From: Allacma fusca
Taxonomy: Eukaryota; Arthropoda; Collembola; Symphypleona; Sminthuridae
Assembly: GCA_947179485.1 (NCBI GenBank)
Contig: OX359246.1
Coordinates: forward strand, 33,294,001 to 33,358,000
Length of the DNA stretch: 64,000 nt
Reading direction: 5' to 3'
How positions within the stretch are numbered: position 1 is the stretch's first letter; each line of letters begins with the position of its first letter. Position numbers and translations under genes: made by a program. This document shows, in pieces, positions 24,712 through 36,404 of this stretch. The notes beneath the pieces are model-generated. The model was not told where the DNA came from. It ran no database searches and saw nothing but the letters and a program-made list of their open reading frames with translations.

Positions 24712-26609
24712 GTGTCGAAGAGAAGCTTTGTAGTAATTATGTACATATATAATTAGTGTTACACGAGGCTCATTTATCGGAAAGTAATTCATGGCGCACA
24801 TTACACTAACAATAAAAATTAACTTACGGGGTGTAATGTGCCGGAAGCAATTTGCGTCAGTGTTATATACAATAATTGGATTGTTTCATGTTCTATGACA
24901 TTTGTCTCGTATTGTTTTTATTTAATTGCGTTAAAGAGTATAATAAAATTTCTGTCATTTAATTTCACTCTTGAATTGGTAACATCACATTGATGTCATC
25001 AGTTCAGTTTTAAGCTCTGGATCGTCCCATCCTGTTATCGTGGAACGTTAAATCAATATTGTACATATTTATAATCAAAGTGTTGCACATCCATTCTGCC
25101 CCTCCAGTTCACACAATTAACTTTGTGTGTGAGATTATTTTCGGATTCTCCTTTTTTTATATTATCCTTGTCCAGAGTTTTCGAAATTTGTTTCACCCCG
25201 CTGGTCCCCACACTCAGCGGTCAAGAAATTGGGACAATGTCAAATTTATTTGAGCATAAATACTTTAAAATTGTGAAATGTTTTACTCGAATTGCATTTC
25301 GATTCGATAATAATAATATTGCAATTTGCAAAATCAATTTGATGCTCATTTCTTGAGAATTTAAAGGATTGTCCAAGAAACACAATGCAAGGCTTCGGCG
25401 TTGAATACTTTACGCACAGGAAGCAAAAGTGTGAAGTACAGTTTAGCTTATCAAAAAATTAGAAATTTAATAACATTTTCTGCAAAATGGGGCACTTTGG
25501 TTTAAAAATACCTCAATCTGGTCCATATAGTTCCGCACTGACAATGAGAAGAGTCCATGGGCTAGGGGCATGGGACATGGATCTAACTTTCCTTTATCTG
25601 GAAGACATTTCACATTTTGCTTAAAAATGGAGGACTTGAGTATTTTTTACCCCTGTCCATTACATTGTCGGGGGGAGGGAAAGGTTTGGGACATCTTGAT
25701 CATACGTACGTAATTTTATGCATTTTTGCAAGGCTGCATTTCCCTGTAGCCTGTGTGCATTTCCTGCAGAATAAATAGCTTCCAAGGAATCTGCTCACAG
25801 GGATGTAGGAATATGATCAATGATGAACTCCCTACAAACCCATTCGAAATCAAAGTAATTAATAACTATCGCAGCTTGTTGTAACCAATTGTAACCTGGT
25901 GCAAAGCAATTCCTTGATTGCTTGTGAATTGTGATATTGTAAACCTACACTGGGTGTAGTTTCAGTGAGTCTATTAATTTTTTATCGAGATATTTAGCTC
26001 CCAGAGTCAAGCTACCTTGACGGGTTTGGATCTAGTATTGCAGATAAAGCTGTGTAACCACAATATATAGACACACGCGATTCATTTAATAATTTTTACC
26101 CATCACTCGAAATGATGTTCAGTATTAGAAAAAAAAAACCTTCCCACAAATAAACTTGCTTTTCAAGTTTACTTCAGTTTGCATATATAATTTGCGTGTA
26201 TTTTTATGCGCTAGCCTAGAAGTAGTTTCCATGTAGGTGACTTATTTAGGATTGAGCTAATAAATTTCAATAATTATACATATTGTAAATTGTTCTGTTT
26301 AGAGTTGCTATTGTTGTAAAATCCGTCAGTCATAGCAAATTTCAAGGTGAAGTGTGAGGTACTTAAGTTCCTATGCAGAAGCTGGAAATTTGTACGGCTG
26401 GCAAAGCGTCCCGATAATAATTAATAATTATTGTTACTTATGATTATACATTTCATCAAAATGTTTCCACCCCTAAAAAATAATTACTTCAAATTTTCTG
26501 AATAAAAACAGTGTAAATTATAAATTATTATCGTATTTTACTCTTGGAATAGCATTGAAGAAAATACTACTAACGAATTACAAGTGTTCGAAACTCTTTC
26601 AATCCAGAA
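24712..26609. other. spacer between the two secreted CRAL-TRIO genes
   Basis: The first part is probably the 3' untranslated region of gene 1, with AATAAA-like signals near 24.8 and 24.95 kb. The rest includes the promoter of gene 2. No other exon is seen. Confidence 0.4.
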
Positions 26610-27743
26610 ATGAAGAATGATTGGGAATATTTTCTTACTTTCCTTTGGATTGGCACTGTGCCAGTTTGGTCTACGGCAATAATAACTGAAGTTCCAGATT
26701 TTAAGGATATCAGTAATGAGGTTTGTTTTTCTTTTAATTATTGCTCAAATTGCCGAATAAAAATGGCTTTAAAAATAAAATACTATTCTATTTTATATAA
26801 ACTTAAGAAAATATTATTTCCAAATTTTGTCTATAGATTCTAGAATTGGAATTGCCAAGAAACATAACGGAGGGCTACCCTTATTACTTGAGTGGTTTTG
26901 ATGAAGAAGGATTACCAAGTAAGTTGAAACTCACTCCTTGGACTTATTTTACTTACACTTAAGGTAAATAAACTGTCGAGAACTGTTTTGCACCAGCGGA
27001 AATAATTTCATTGTAAATTCACAAACTTCCTCCGCCCTCAATACAGTTTGGGTGGCTGAGATTGGGAAATGGGATTCTCGAAAAGCTGCAGATGGGCCTC
27101 CAGAGGGTCTCCGAGATTTTAAGCTGAATTTGATCCAAATGTTCAAAAGATGTTTGAACAAGGAAAAAAGTCAAAGTAAAGAGGCTACGCACGAGTTTAT
27201 TATGCTCTTTGACTTGGATGGTTTTAACTTTTATCAGGTCTCCTCTGCCGCTGGTAAATCACTGGGATTAAAATTTTATGGGAACAAAAAAGTACAATTT
27301 GTTACCTCATAGATTGTCTGGCCTGGAAATTAAATATTTCTAATTTAAATGATTTTAATCTCACTCTTTCAGCACTCAAAACCTATTTGTGGATAGCTCG
27401 TCAAGCGGAACAAGCACTAACAGAAAATGTCAAGACAGTGTATATGATTAATGGTAATATGCTACAATATTTTTATATTAATTTTTAGCTCATTGAAAAC
27501 TTACATATCGCTGGGAAAAAAAAGCACTACAATTTACTCCCATTTATTCCAGCCAACTTTGTATTTAAGAATCTTTTCACAATTCTGAAGCCGGTTTTGG
27601 GTCGGGCAGCGTACAAAGTTGAATTACACGGGACGAATAAAAATGCATGGACAGGAAAACTTTTAAAGACTATCCCGAAAGACCAACTTTCGGAGAAGTA
27701 TGGAGGGTCACCGACACACAAACCCGTTGAAGTTTATGGATGA
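26610..27743 (+). CDS. secreted CRAL-TRIO (SEC14-fold) protein 2
   Basis: Five exons, 26610-26720, 26837-26918, 27047-27253, 27373-27453 and 27553-27743, join with phases 0, 1, 1, 1 to give 223 residues. Exon lengths 82, 81 and 191 are identical to those of the upstream paralogue and exon 3 is one codon shorter. A hydrophobic N-terminal stretch (YFLTFLWIGTVPVWSTA) serves as signal peptide. Conserved blocks are GYPYYLSGFDEEG, VWVAEIGKWDSRKA, FIMLFDLDGF, LWIARQAEQAL, NFVFKNLFTILKPVLG and KVELHGTNKN, ending in KYGGSPTHKPVEVYG. The CRAL-TRIO-N helices are absent. The product is a predicted secreted lipid-binding protein that arose by tandem duplication. Confidence 0.87.
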
Positions 27744-28357
27744 CCTTCTGGAAATACAAAATTACAAATCCTCATAGGCATGAGTATACAGATTTAACAA
27801 AATTGATAAAACACTTTGGCAGGGAAAGTTTTTGCAATTAAAGCGATGATAATAAAGAGACGTAGACTGAAATTCGCCTCATTGGAAATATTGACATAAT
27901 TGCTTCTATAAATGTTTAAAGTCATTAGTTGTTAAAAGTTCTTCTGACTACGGTGACAAGGAACCCCACAATGTAGTTTTATCTCAGAATTCCAATCCTT
28001 GAATATATAGGTACTGTAATATTTATCCTACGATCTAAAGTTAGTTGCATTATCCTATTACGACTCTTCTTATTTTTAGAGATGAGATGGAGCTGCATAA
28101 AGAAAATAAACTGCTACAAGGTCTTTGTTTAAAATTATTGTACAAACGAGTAGTCAATTTTGTTTACTCGACTAAATACATACAAATCGAATCAATTCGT
28201 TATTATCCTGTACATTTTAACTTTCAATGACAACCTTCAAAATATTTGACTATATAGTACTTATTCATAATAATATAAAATATTTAATCAACTAAAACAC
28301 CAATGTAACCCTAAGAATCGAACTCCCATGACTGTACAACACCTGACATCTTTTATT
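27744..28357. other. convergent intergenic spacer
   Basis: This lies between the plus-strand CRAL-TRIO gene 2 and the minus-strand cytochrome b561 gene and probably holds both 3' untranslated regions (AATAAAG near 27,850). No gene is seen. Confidence 0.45.
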
Positions 28358-31300
28358 TTAGGGTATTGATATCAGTTTATCCCAAGTGCCACTTTTGAGC
28401 TCGCATTGGAATCTGTGCCACATTGGCTCAGTGGTTGTGGTTGTCCTGTTCCTGTCAGCAATGAGCCATTCGTCGTACTTCCAAATACAGTTGACACATG
28501 CGTCCGAAAAAATCCCTCCTTTGTAACCCCCATTCATGCACATGTAAATAGCGCAAAAGACCATTAATATGCATAAGATCGCCAGCAGGATAATCCGTGG
28601 TAATTTCATCGGCATATAAGGTGGAACTTTCACGGCTTCAATAACAGGAATATACTTCCGAGCTGGTTTCAACTTCTTGCTGAGGTCTGAGAGGATCTGA
28701 AGAACCATGGCGACTATCCAAATGATCAAGGCCAAAATGAGCATTACCAATGTAACTACAACTATTTCGAAACAAGCGGTGGACAAAAGAACGGCTGCAA
28801 CTGCAAACACCCCAAAAAAATATATTGATATTAGTCCTAGAATATTTGGTCACTACACCCTTATCATCTTCTCTGATATTTTCACAGTATTACTCAGTAT
28901 TTAAATACTTACAGGCCAGTACGACAGACAGATACCCACAAATAGCATGGACAAGAATCAATATAAACCTTAATCCAGCTGCACTGGGCCGCCACGGTCC
29001 CATTAAACATTCCACATGAAAGAGTACTACAGCCAAACCACCCACGATCTTATGAATAATAATCACTTGATCTCGTTTTGTATCAATGTCGAATTCTTCG
29101 TACGCTGGCAAACGAGGTGACTGACAAATCCCCAAAACTACAAGAAGGGACAATCATGCAAAACAATTCATAGGCCTTTGAAATAAATACGGACAGCTGC
29201 ATAGTCAAATGAAATTGAGTATCTGGAAAAATTTTGTGAGTAAACAATAATTATTATTATTACTGACCTAAACCAATATATATGGAAAGCTTCGCTGCAT
29301 ACATTAATCCAAGGTGGGCCTGAAAGGAATTTTGGGTTAAATGTGAGAGTTATAATAAGTTATATTAAAAGTAAATATATTATTATAACTCTCAAAGCCA
29401 ATACAACAGTATTTTCAATCTCACATAACACATAGCTTGAGATATAAGGTAAATGAAGGCTTAATTATTACACGCTCCCAAAACATTTCCTGCTTCGAAG
29501 TGAGCAATAAGCTTTTGTCATAAACGTTTCGTAATTTTTTGTTAAAAACTCATTAAGGATGCCAACATTGCTGATACTAGTTGCCTAACTGTTACGCAAA
29601 TATTTCCAATTTCTCAGGACAAAAAAAAAATCCCACGCTGTACAAAAACACTGGGCCATAAGCTTGTGGGAGCTAGAACTGTCCCCGAAGCCATGAAAAT
29701 ACATAATTATACAAATTGAGGGGAAACCATGATTTCCAGCTCAGTTGGCTGATACATAGGCTTTATATGAGAGAGGAAATATTTCGTTGAATTTATAATA
29801 TTTATACAGGATTAGCTCTTGACATATGAACACATTACCCAAAGCCACCATCCAACAAGTAAGCACCCGCCGCCAGTTTCCTTCCAGTACCTTGCAAGAT
29901 GAATAGTGATATTTCCTATGGCAATTAGTCCTATGATCATTGCAATTCCATGAACGCGTCTTGTCATCTAATTGAACAGAAAAAATTATTATAAAATGTG
30001 AAAGGCATAACGGATATTTTGGGAGAAACAATAATGCATAAAAATCTACGAAATAAGACACAAGACAAAAATTACATAAGATCTTCTAATAAGTCTCCTC
30101 AATGCTTCACGTGTGAATTCATTGTCATCATCGGTACAGTCCTCGCAAGCACTCGAATCTGCTTTACTAGGGTCCGTCACACCTGGCGACTGATTATTGA
30201 TGTCATCATGATCACATTTGGATCGCATGGGATATCTGCACACTTTGTTGGAGATGAACATAGACCCTTCATCCCTCCATTTCTTTTTATAATCCTTTTT
30301 ACTCGCAAGGGTACAAGCGTCATAGTCATCATTAATCCGAATGGAGGTTTTCTCTCCATTAGCAACCAATCGAAAGTGGATTTTAACAGTGTGGCAATTG
30401 AAGGATTTACGAAAATCCACATGGTATGGGTACGGCTGTAAAATGAAATAATCAGGATATCAAGTACATTCAACAATCATGATGAGCAATGCTGTAAGTA
30501 AAAGTTACCATTCCATCTGGAGAGTCTGAAAAATAAAGAGAACGGATCTAATGGTGAAATATATTCTTAAATAAAGGAAGCTTTATAAGCACAGAATTTA
30601 ACGGATTTGAGAGTAATATACAAGAGAATATATAAAGCTGGGCCGTACCAACAAATCCATGATCAATTACTCCTGTTTTTGAGTAATCCCTTTTACCACT
30701 TCTCGGGATTACGAGAAACCTATTTTGTCAATACAAATAAGCCTACAAATTTGTTTCATCCAGCTGGATAAGCCAGTCATTTTGATATGAATATAGGAGA
30801 AGACGTATTATAGCAATCCCTAATATTCCAAAAATAATTAATTTCAGGGTCGAAGTTAAGAATATAAAATATAAAGGCATTTACATTAATTGGATCATCT
30901 GTGTTTGACGGCACGTGATATCCAGGTAGTTGTAGTTCATGTGAAATTGGGTCCTTGATGTGTCATGAGCATACACGTACACATTTGGATGCTGCAATTG
31001 TCCGTCAATCCCATAATTTCCATGGGAAAAAAAAATTCTTGCGATAATTACTCAAATCAAGTATAGAACAATGCATCCAGCAAAAATTACTCTAATGTCA
31101 ATCTGAATCAAAACTTACTCGGACATGAAGGTAAGTTCGTCTTCGGCACGGAATTGCTGCCGCCTTGTTTGCACCGATTACTGTCGTATTTCCGTTTGCT
31201 AGTTCTAGAGCTTTCCCTTGACTTGCATCTTCCAGATTAAGATCTGGGTCTAGACAGTCCTTGCATCCAAACTCCAGGTCAAAATTACCATAGGCCATCC

Positions 31301-32083
31301 CATATGGATTAACGTTTGCTTGAACAATGAGCCCCTTTAGTGGGAGTTTTGATTCGATTAAAATATGCATCCACTGATTCAAATACTCCATTATGGGGTA
31401 CTCATTACGGGGAAGATTTGTTACTATCCGAAACCATTTAACCTGGAAAATTTACCACAGTCAATTTAAACCAACCCTTATTCGTCCTTCTTAAATTATT
31501 AAGTTGTCACCTACTAGAAAAATGGACAACCTTTGACCTCCATACGATCGAACTGATATAACCACTTTGGGAATGCTTCGAATTTTGATGTTAAATATTT
31601 TGTTAATAGAAATATGGATAACTGGAGACGGGGGGGGGGTATTAGGGTAAAAATGTTATTTCAATTTGATGTTAAACTATTTTCTACGTCTCTTTCGGAT
31701 ACATACAACTACCAAAACTTTACCCTAAAATTTGATGTCTCTAAATAGGCAAAACGAAAATAATTAAGTTGAAAACCCCCTTATTTCAAAACTATTCAAA
31801 GTATATACATGGAACCCAGATGTGGCAACTAAGAATATTAAAAAAGGCTTGTATAATCAAATTATATAGTTTTGCTTACACTTTTAATTAGTCCAACTCC
31901 ACATTCGGGACACTTGGTTTGTTTAGACGGTGAATGCGTTTGCTTTTTAGAATCGTCAAGAGCTTTGCTTAAATAATCAGGTGCCCATTTCAGATCATTT
32001 GCATATTCCATCAAAGTATCCGCTGGAATATTAAATACCATAGTTAAACAAACATAAATACATAACAATCTACTTTTTGACAT
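28358..32083 (-). CDS. cytochrome b561-domain membrane protein with large ectodomain (FRRS1/SDR2-like)
   Basis: Eight exons join in phase: 32083-31880, 31442-31119, 30953-30885, 30435-30076, 29967-29839, 29319-29268, 29137-28913 and 28800-28358, giving about 600 residues. Residues 1-22 are a signal peptide. The cysteine-containing ectodomain (about 23-318) includes LKGLIVQANV and GNFDLEFGC, loosely like a Reeler domain, but I cannot assign it firmly and see no clear DOMON domain. From residue 320 the cytochrome b561 core follows. Its four helices carry the expected haem-ligand histidines in RRVHG (325), WAHLG (364), IIHKIVG (408) and LVHAICG (443), plus the conserved WRP after helix three. 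Two more hydrophobic helices and a CxxC-containing tail follow. The family passes electrons from ascorbate across a membrane, typically to ferric iron. The exon 3 acceptor (ATCAAG|GAC) is weak and was chosen because it keeps the frame. Confidence 0.82.
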
Positions 32084-32586
32084 TGTAATTTTCTTACAAT
32101 TCGAGGGAACTTCAATAAAATTGTAACTTTGATGGGCTTAGCTGTAAATGCAAATGAACTTTAGAATAAAAAAACTAATCAATCAATAGGTATGTGGTGT
32201 TTTGGATTACAAAATGTTTTTAAAATTATTTTTTTGAACAACATTGGCGTCCAATAATTTTCGGTTTGTCCAAATTTTTGCCATGACTGCCGGCTCGATT
32301 ACATTAACATGGAAATAATTTTAAATTTATATTAGGTTGCCAAGAGATAAAGTCGCTAGTTGGAAACAGAAACAAAATCTGTGGAATAGAATGAACTACT
32401 TTTCATCATACAAACCTTTCACAAAATTTCTAATTTTTTTTGTGGGGCTTCTACTAAGGGATCTTCGGAAAAATCCTTCAAATATCTACTGGGAAGACCC
32501 TGGCGGAGTGGAACCCCAAGGTTGCAGGGTGAATGGCTACCTCGGGTATACGTGGATTATTCTCATGAAAGTTCTTTACAAAAGCC

Positions 32587-33488
32587 TTATTGGACTTTAA
32601 CGATGTCGAATCCAACCAAATTGCCAATATCCGGAAAATCAAGTTCCCGGATTTTTGCAAAAGGATCACCAAACATGGACTCGTGGATCTGCTTGTAAAG
32701 ACACAAAACAGTTAATCTTTAACGGTGTCAAATCCCAACAGCGAGCGTTATAACGGGTAAAAATACAACAATCCGGATTTGCTGAATTCAGACAACTTCG
32801 ATAGCGGATACTCCTAAAAACCGGTTAGGACTGCAATTACACACGAATAGGACCACGGATACCAGAGATATAGCAGTCAAGCTTCAACATTCTGAGGCTA
32901 GGACCAACTAAAATCCCTCCAGTTAGCGGATATTTTGATATTTATTTTGGAGAGACCTCTTAAGTACAGCCCCACCAGGAATTGCAATGAATCCAGGCAT
33001 AGTACAAAGTTGGAGCCGATTTGATTTCTAGAGACTCGTCTTGTTTATTGCCTGGATTACAAAAACGAGATTGTATCCACATACATTCAGTAATATCCTC
33101 ATCGGAAAACAATCCAGTATCAATCAGTATCCAAATCGATCTGAAATAATTAGCTTAACAGGGGGGACCAATGATTATGACCTTTGGAATGGGGACTTAC
33201 AAGTAGGACACTGGGATGGGAAGAGGCTACCTAAAAACCTTTTCCGGAAACTTCCCCATGTTGGTAATAATGCTTTCTCAAAAATCTGGTATTCGATGAA
33301 GAAAATTGTAAATTGAAAATATTAAATAAAACAATATCCGGATACATACAAGTAACACAGAATGAATAGGTGCGAGCAAGGGGGGATTGATCTGGATTCG
33401 CACCGGGCAGCACGGCGGCGTCGTCCGGGTATCCGTTAAAGACAATTAACATTAAAACAATGTCGTACTTCATCAAGGAAATCCCCAT
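32587..33488 (-). other. unassigned cluster of exon-like segments
   Basis: Several minus-strand pieces look coding but I could not join them into one gene. At 33,488, just after an acceptor (TTTTCAG|ATCATGG), an ATG opens a signal-peptide-like start (MKYDIVLMLIVFNGYP) followed by a GC-rich stretch (DDAAVLPGANPDQS). A second exon-like block at about 33,286-33,202 reads IFEKALLPTWGSFRKR and ends at a CTT|GTAAGT donor. A third, at about 33,143-32,965, reads through WILIDTGLFSDED to a stop, but in a phase that does not follow from the second. A terminal-exon-like block at 32,688-32,587 (acceptor ACAAGCAG) reads FAKIRELDFPDIGNLVGFD and ends in TAA. A diverged copy of that last block lies at about 32,712-32,790 with an internal stop. 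The cluster may be a decayed gene or an unrecognised rapidly evolving one. Confidence 0.35.
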
Positions 33489-33886
33489 GATCTGAAAATC
33501 AATAGAATCCGATATAAATCCTGATTATCCAAGGTAATTTATGGGATTTTTTGGTAAAATACTCCAAAAAATCCATTTTTATACTTACAATATCGCGCAA
33601 GGTAAACTTCCGTTCCACTTGAAATATCCAGTCCTGTCGAAACAAACGAGACACAATACTCAACCCCGACTTACTTGGTCCGTTTTCATCAAATTAGTAA
33701 CAATTCAAAAGAACAATAACATGAAAAATGCATACCCGAAAATACTCAACAAATATGTATGTATTACAAATGACAATTTTTATGCGTTTCGTTGATTTTC
33801 TAGGGGCGGTCCAATCATTCGAAAGGATGTGGAAATACTGCCGAGCTGCCGATGACAATCGCCGATGCAGAGCTGATAGCTGATAA

Positions 33887-35672
33887 CACTGCTGCCCTAG
33901 TCTAGTCAGACTTGACTAGGAAAGTCTAGACTTGACTAGACTAGGAAGAAAAATGGACGTAAAAGAATAGACTAGACTTGACTACGAATGGTGTTACTAT
34001 TATGTGACTTGACTAGAATAGACTAGGGCAACTTGCGAAAACACAGGACTTGACTAGACTTGACTTGCATGACTCCATGGAAAATCTAGTCAAGTCTTAA
34101 TTACTTGAGGCTCCCTCATGTAGCTGAAAATCACAGCTAGAGAGCCAGAGTGAAATTCCAGTACAGTTTACCATGCTTAAGTAAGTACATGATTTTCGTT
34201 TCGATAGAATAAAACATGAAATTGTCCTCTGAGTCACGTGGAAATGTTTAGGGAAAACTAGTTTTTAGTTAGTTTCTTCCTTAACAATGGAATTGGTCAT
34301 AATGAAAGCTACATTACATTTCCTACATTTCATTTTTGGAAAAAAAAATCTATGAATACTCTTCAAATTGCAACTAAAATTAAAAACACAATTATTTGGG
34401 ATACGCTTTCCTTCCTGGTGGAGGCCCTCGATCATAAACTTGGTGTGATTATGGTAGTTCACACTACACAAACTTCATTTTCTTGTACCAGGAAAAATAC
34501 CTGGTATACTACATTGTACCAGGCACTTGTTGAACCTTGAATACAGTTGACGTTCTAATGGAGGAAATTGTATAACTACAACATATATAATCAGCGATTC
34601 CTGCGAGAGGCCCCCCAATCCTAAGAGATTCTACCCACAAAACAAGTTTAGTCACTGCACTAGGAATATTATTCTTTACCAATTCACGGAAGTTCCACCA
34701 ATTATATTTTAACCCCACCGAGAACATAGTTGGTAATAATTGAAGGAAAGCAGGGACTAACAATGAGAAATAACGTACGTTCCACCAAGTATATTTCACC
34801 CCACCGAGAGCACAGTTGGTATTATTTGAAGAAAAACTGGTTCTGTCAAAGAGGAATCAGATATCACTTCGCTTACATATTCATGTATTAAATTCAGCCA
34901 TAGATCAATTCCTTATACTCTGATTCACCCCCAAAATGTTAGTGTATGTTTACTAATCCCATTTAAATTCCTGGCTTCTTTAAAACACTCAATGTAGCTT
35001 ACGAGATTGCTCATTGTCAGAACAAATTTGTCTTCATTAATGCCAAGTTTGTTTCCAGTGGAATCAAAACATGTGATTCCTTGCTGTCAGCACCTGTTTC
35101 AGAAAAATTACTACCACCAATGCTGCTGATACATCCAAAAAACACTCGGTACAACTTACGTATTTTGTCATTGTAATTACCAGTATACTTTCAATTAGTA
35201 CCAACCACACACCTGGTACTTCTTCCGATATATTAGATAGGAAAGTTGAACCACTACTTAATAAATTGACAATTGTTGATTGCTCAAAAATATTATACTT
35301 ATATTGATGTTGTAAACGACACGTGTTGTTTCTCATTTATACAACATTGCATGCAAATTAACATGAGTTAATTTTTTGCTAGATGTATTCTCTAAAATCT
35401 GAAAAAACAATTCTGAAAAAAAACTCAAGATTGTGCAAATAACATTTTTCATGCATTGCTAGTCAAGACGGAGGAAATTTTGCAAAAAAATATAATGTGA
35501 CTAGGGGAATAGACTAGACTTGACTAGGGAACCAGCTGAAGAGACAAGACTAGGACTAGACTTGACTATTGTTACTTAAACATATAGCTGACTTGACTAG
35601 ACTTGACTAGTTGCGGTTCTAAGCATTAAAGAGTAGACTAGACTTGACTAGGTAGCCTGGCGGGCAGCAGTG
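33887..35672. mobile_element. hAT-type transposon, 1,786 bp, apparently non-autonomous
   Basis: The element begins CACTGCTGCCC and ends with the exact inverted copy GGGCAGCAGTG, an 11-bp terminal inverted repeat. The flanks carry a perfect 8-bp direct duplication, GCTGATAA, at 33,879-33,886 and 35,673-35,680, the hallmark of hAT insertion. Both ends are packed with GACTAGACTTGACTAG-type subterminal motifs, the usual transposase-binding array. The interior has short frames only and a direct repeat (GTTCCACCAA...CCCACCGAGA, near 34,695 and 34,780). No hAT transposase motif is recognisable. Confidence 0.92.
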
Positions 35673-35680
35673 GCTGATAA

Positions 35681-36404
35681 TATATTATCGCCGCTGTGAA
35701 TTAAAAATTCCCGCCAGTAGGTTATGGTTCAATATTCGAAGCTCCGATGTAGGTTTGTTATCATTGAGTTCTCCTCTTATTGACAGTTGAGCCATTGATC
35801 AGGATTTAAATCATTCCTTGATCAAACCAGATCCAGGTACTCATATATTAAGACCCAAAGTTGAACTCTAATTCGATCAAAACTTGTACCAGGTCATGGA
35901 ACTTCTTGTGGAGCACTGAGGTCAATATATAATATCGAGGGATTACTCCTGGCCTCTACCAAAGTTAAACTGAGACCATGAGACTATTTGTTACCCTCTG
36001 AAGTTTTTAAGAGATGATATTCCAACTACATAAAAATGCATTGAGGTCAATATATAGGAGGCCATTTGAAGCTTATATTGAAAAAGTAATTCCCTGCTAC
36101 GGTGCAAATTGTTTTTTTTTAGGTTTAAGTAATGTCCATAAAAAATTTCATTGAAATCGGACCCGTAGTTTTTGAGTAATTGTGCGGAAGGACACACAGA
36201 CGTACGGACGTAAGAACAAGGCTATTTTACCAGGGGACTGACGCCACCCTAAAAACCCCATTTGGACTACTCATCCCATCATAAGCTTTGACATCAACCC
36301 CAATTTTTCCAAAAAAACATTTTTATTTAGGTAGTCGAGCTGAGCTCATTACTATATTGACATTACAGAAAAATACAACCATAAGCATAAAAATTCCTAA
36401 AAAT
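35681..36404. repeat. spacer containing an interspersed-repeat remnant
   Basis: Around 36,120-36,250 the sequence reads TTTCATTGAAATCGGACCCG..., then ACACACAGACGTACGGACG. This style of degenerate block is common in decayed arthropod transposon tails and is not coding. Nothing else is recognisable between the hAT element and the prolyl hydroxylase stop codon. Confidence 0.45.

Noticed and set aside
30513-30530. A possible 17-nt micro-exon (TTTTTCAG|ACTCTCC...AATG|GTAACT) in the cytochrome b561 gene
   Set aside because: Exon 3 (ending at 30,885) joins exon 30,435 in phase 0 without it, and including it breaks the frame.
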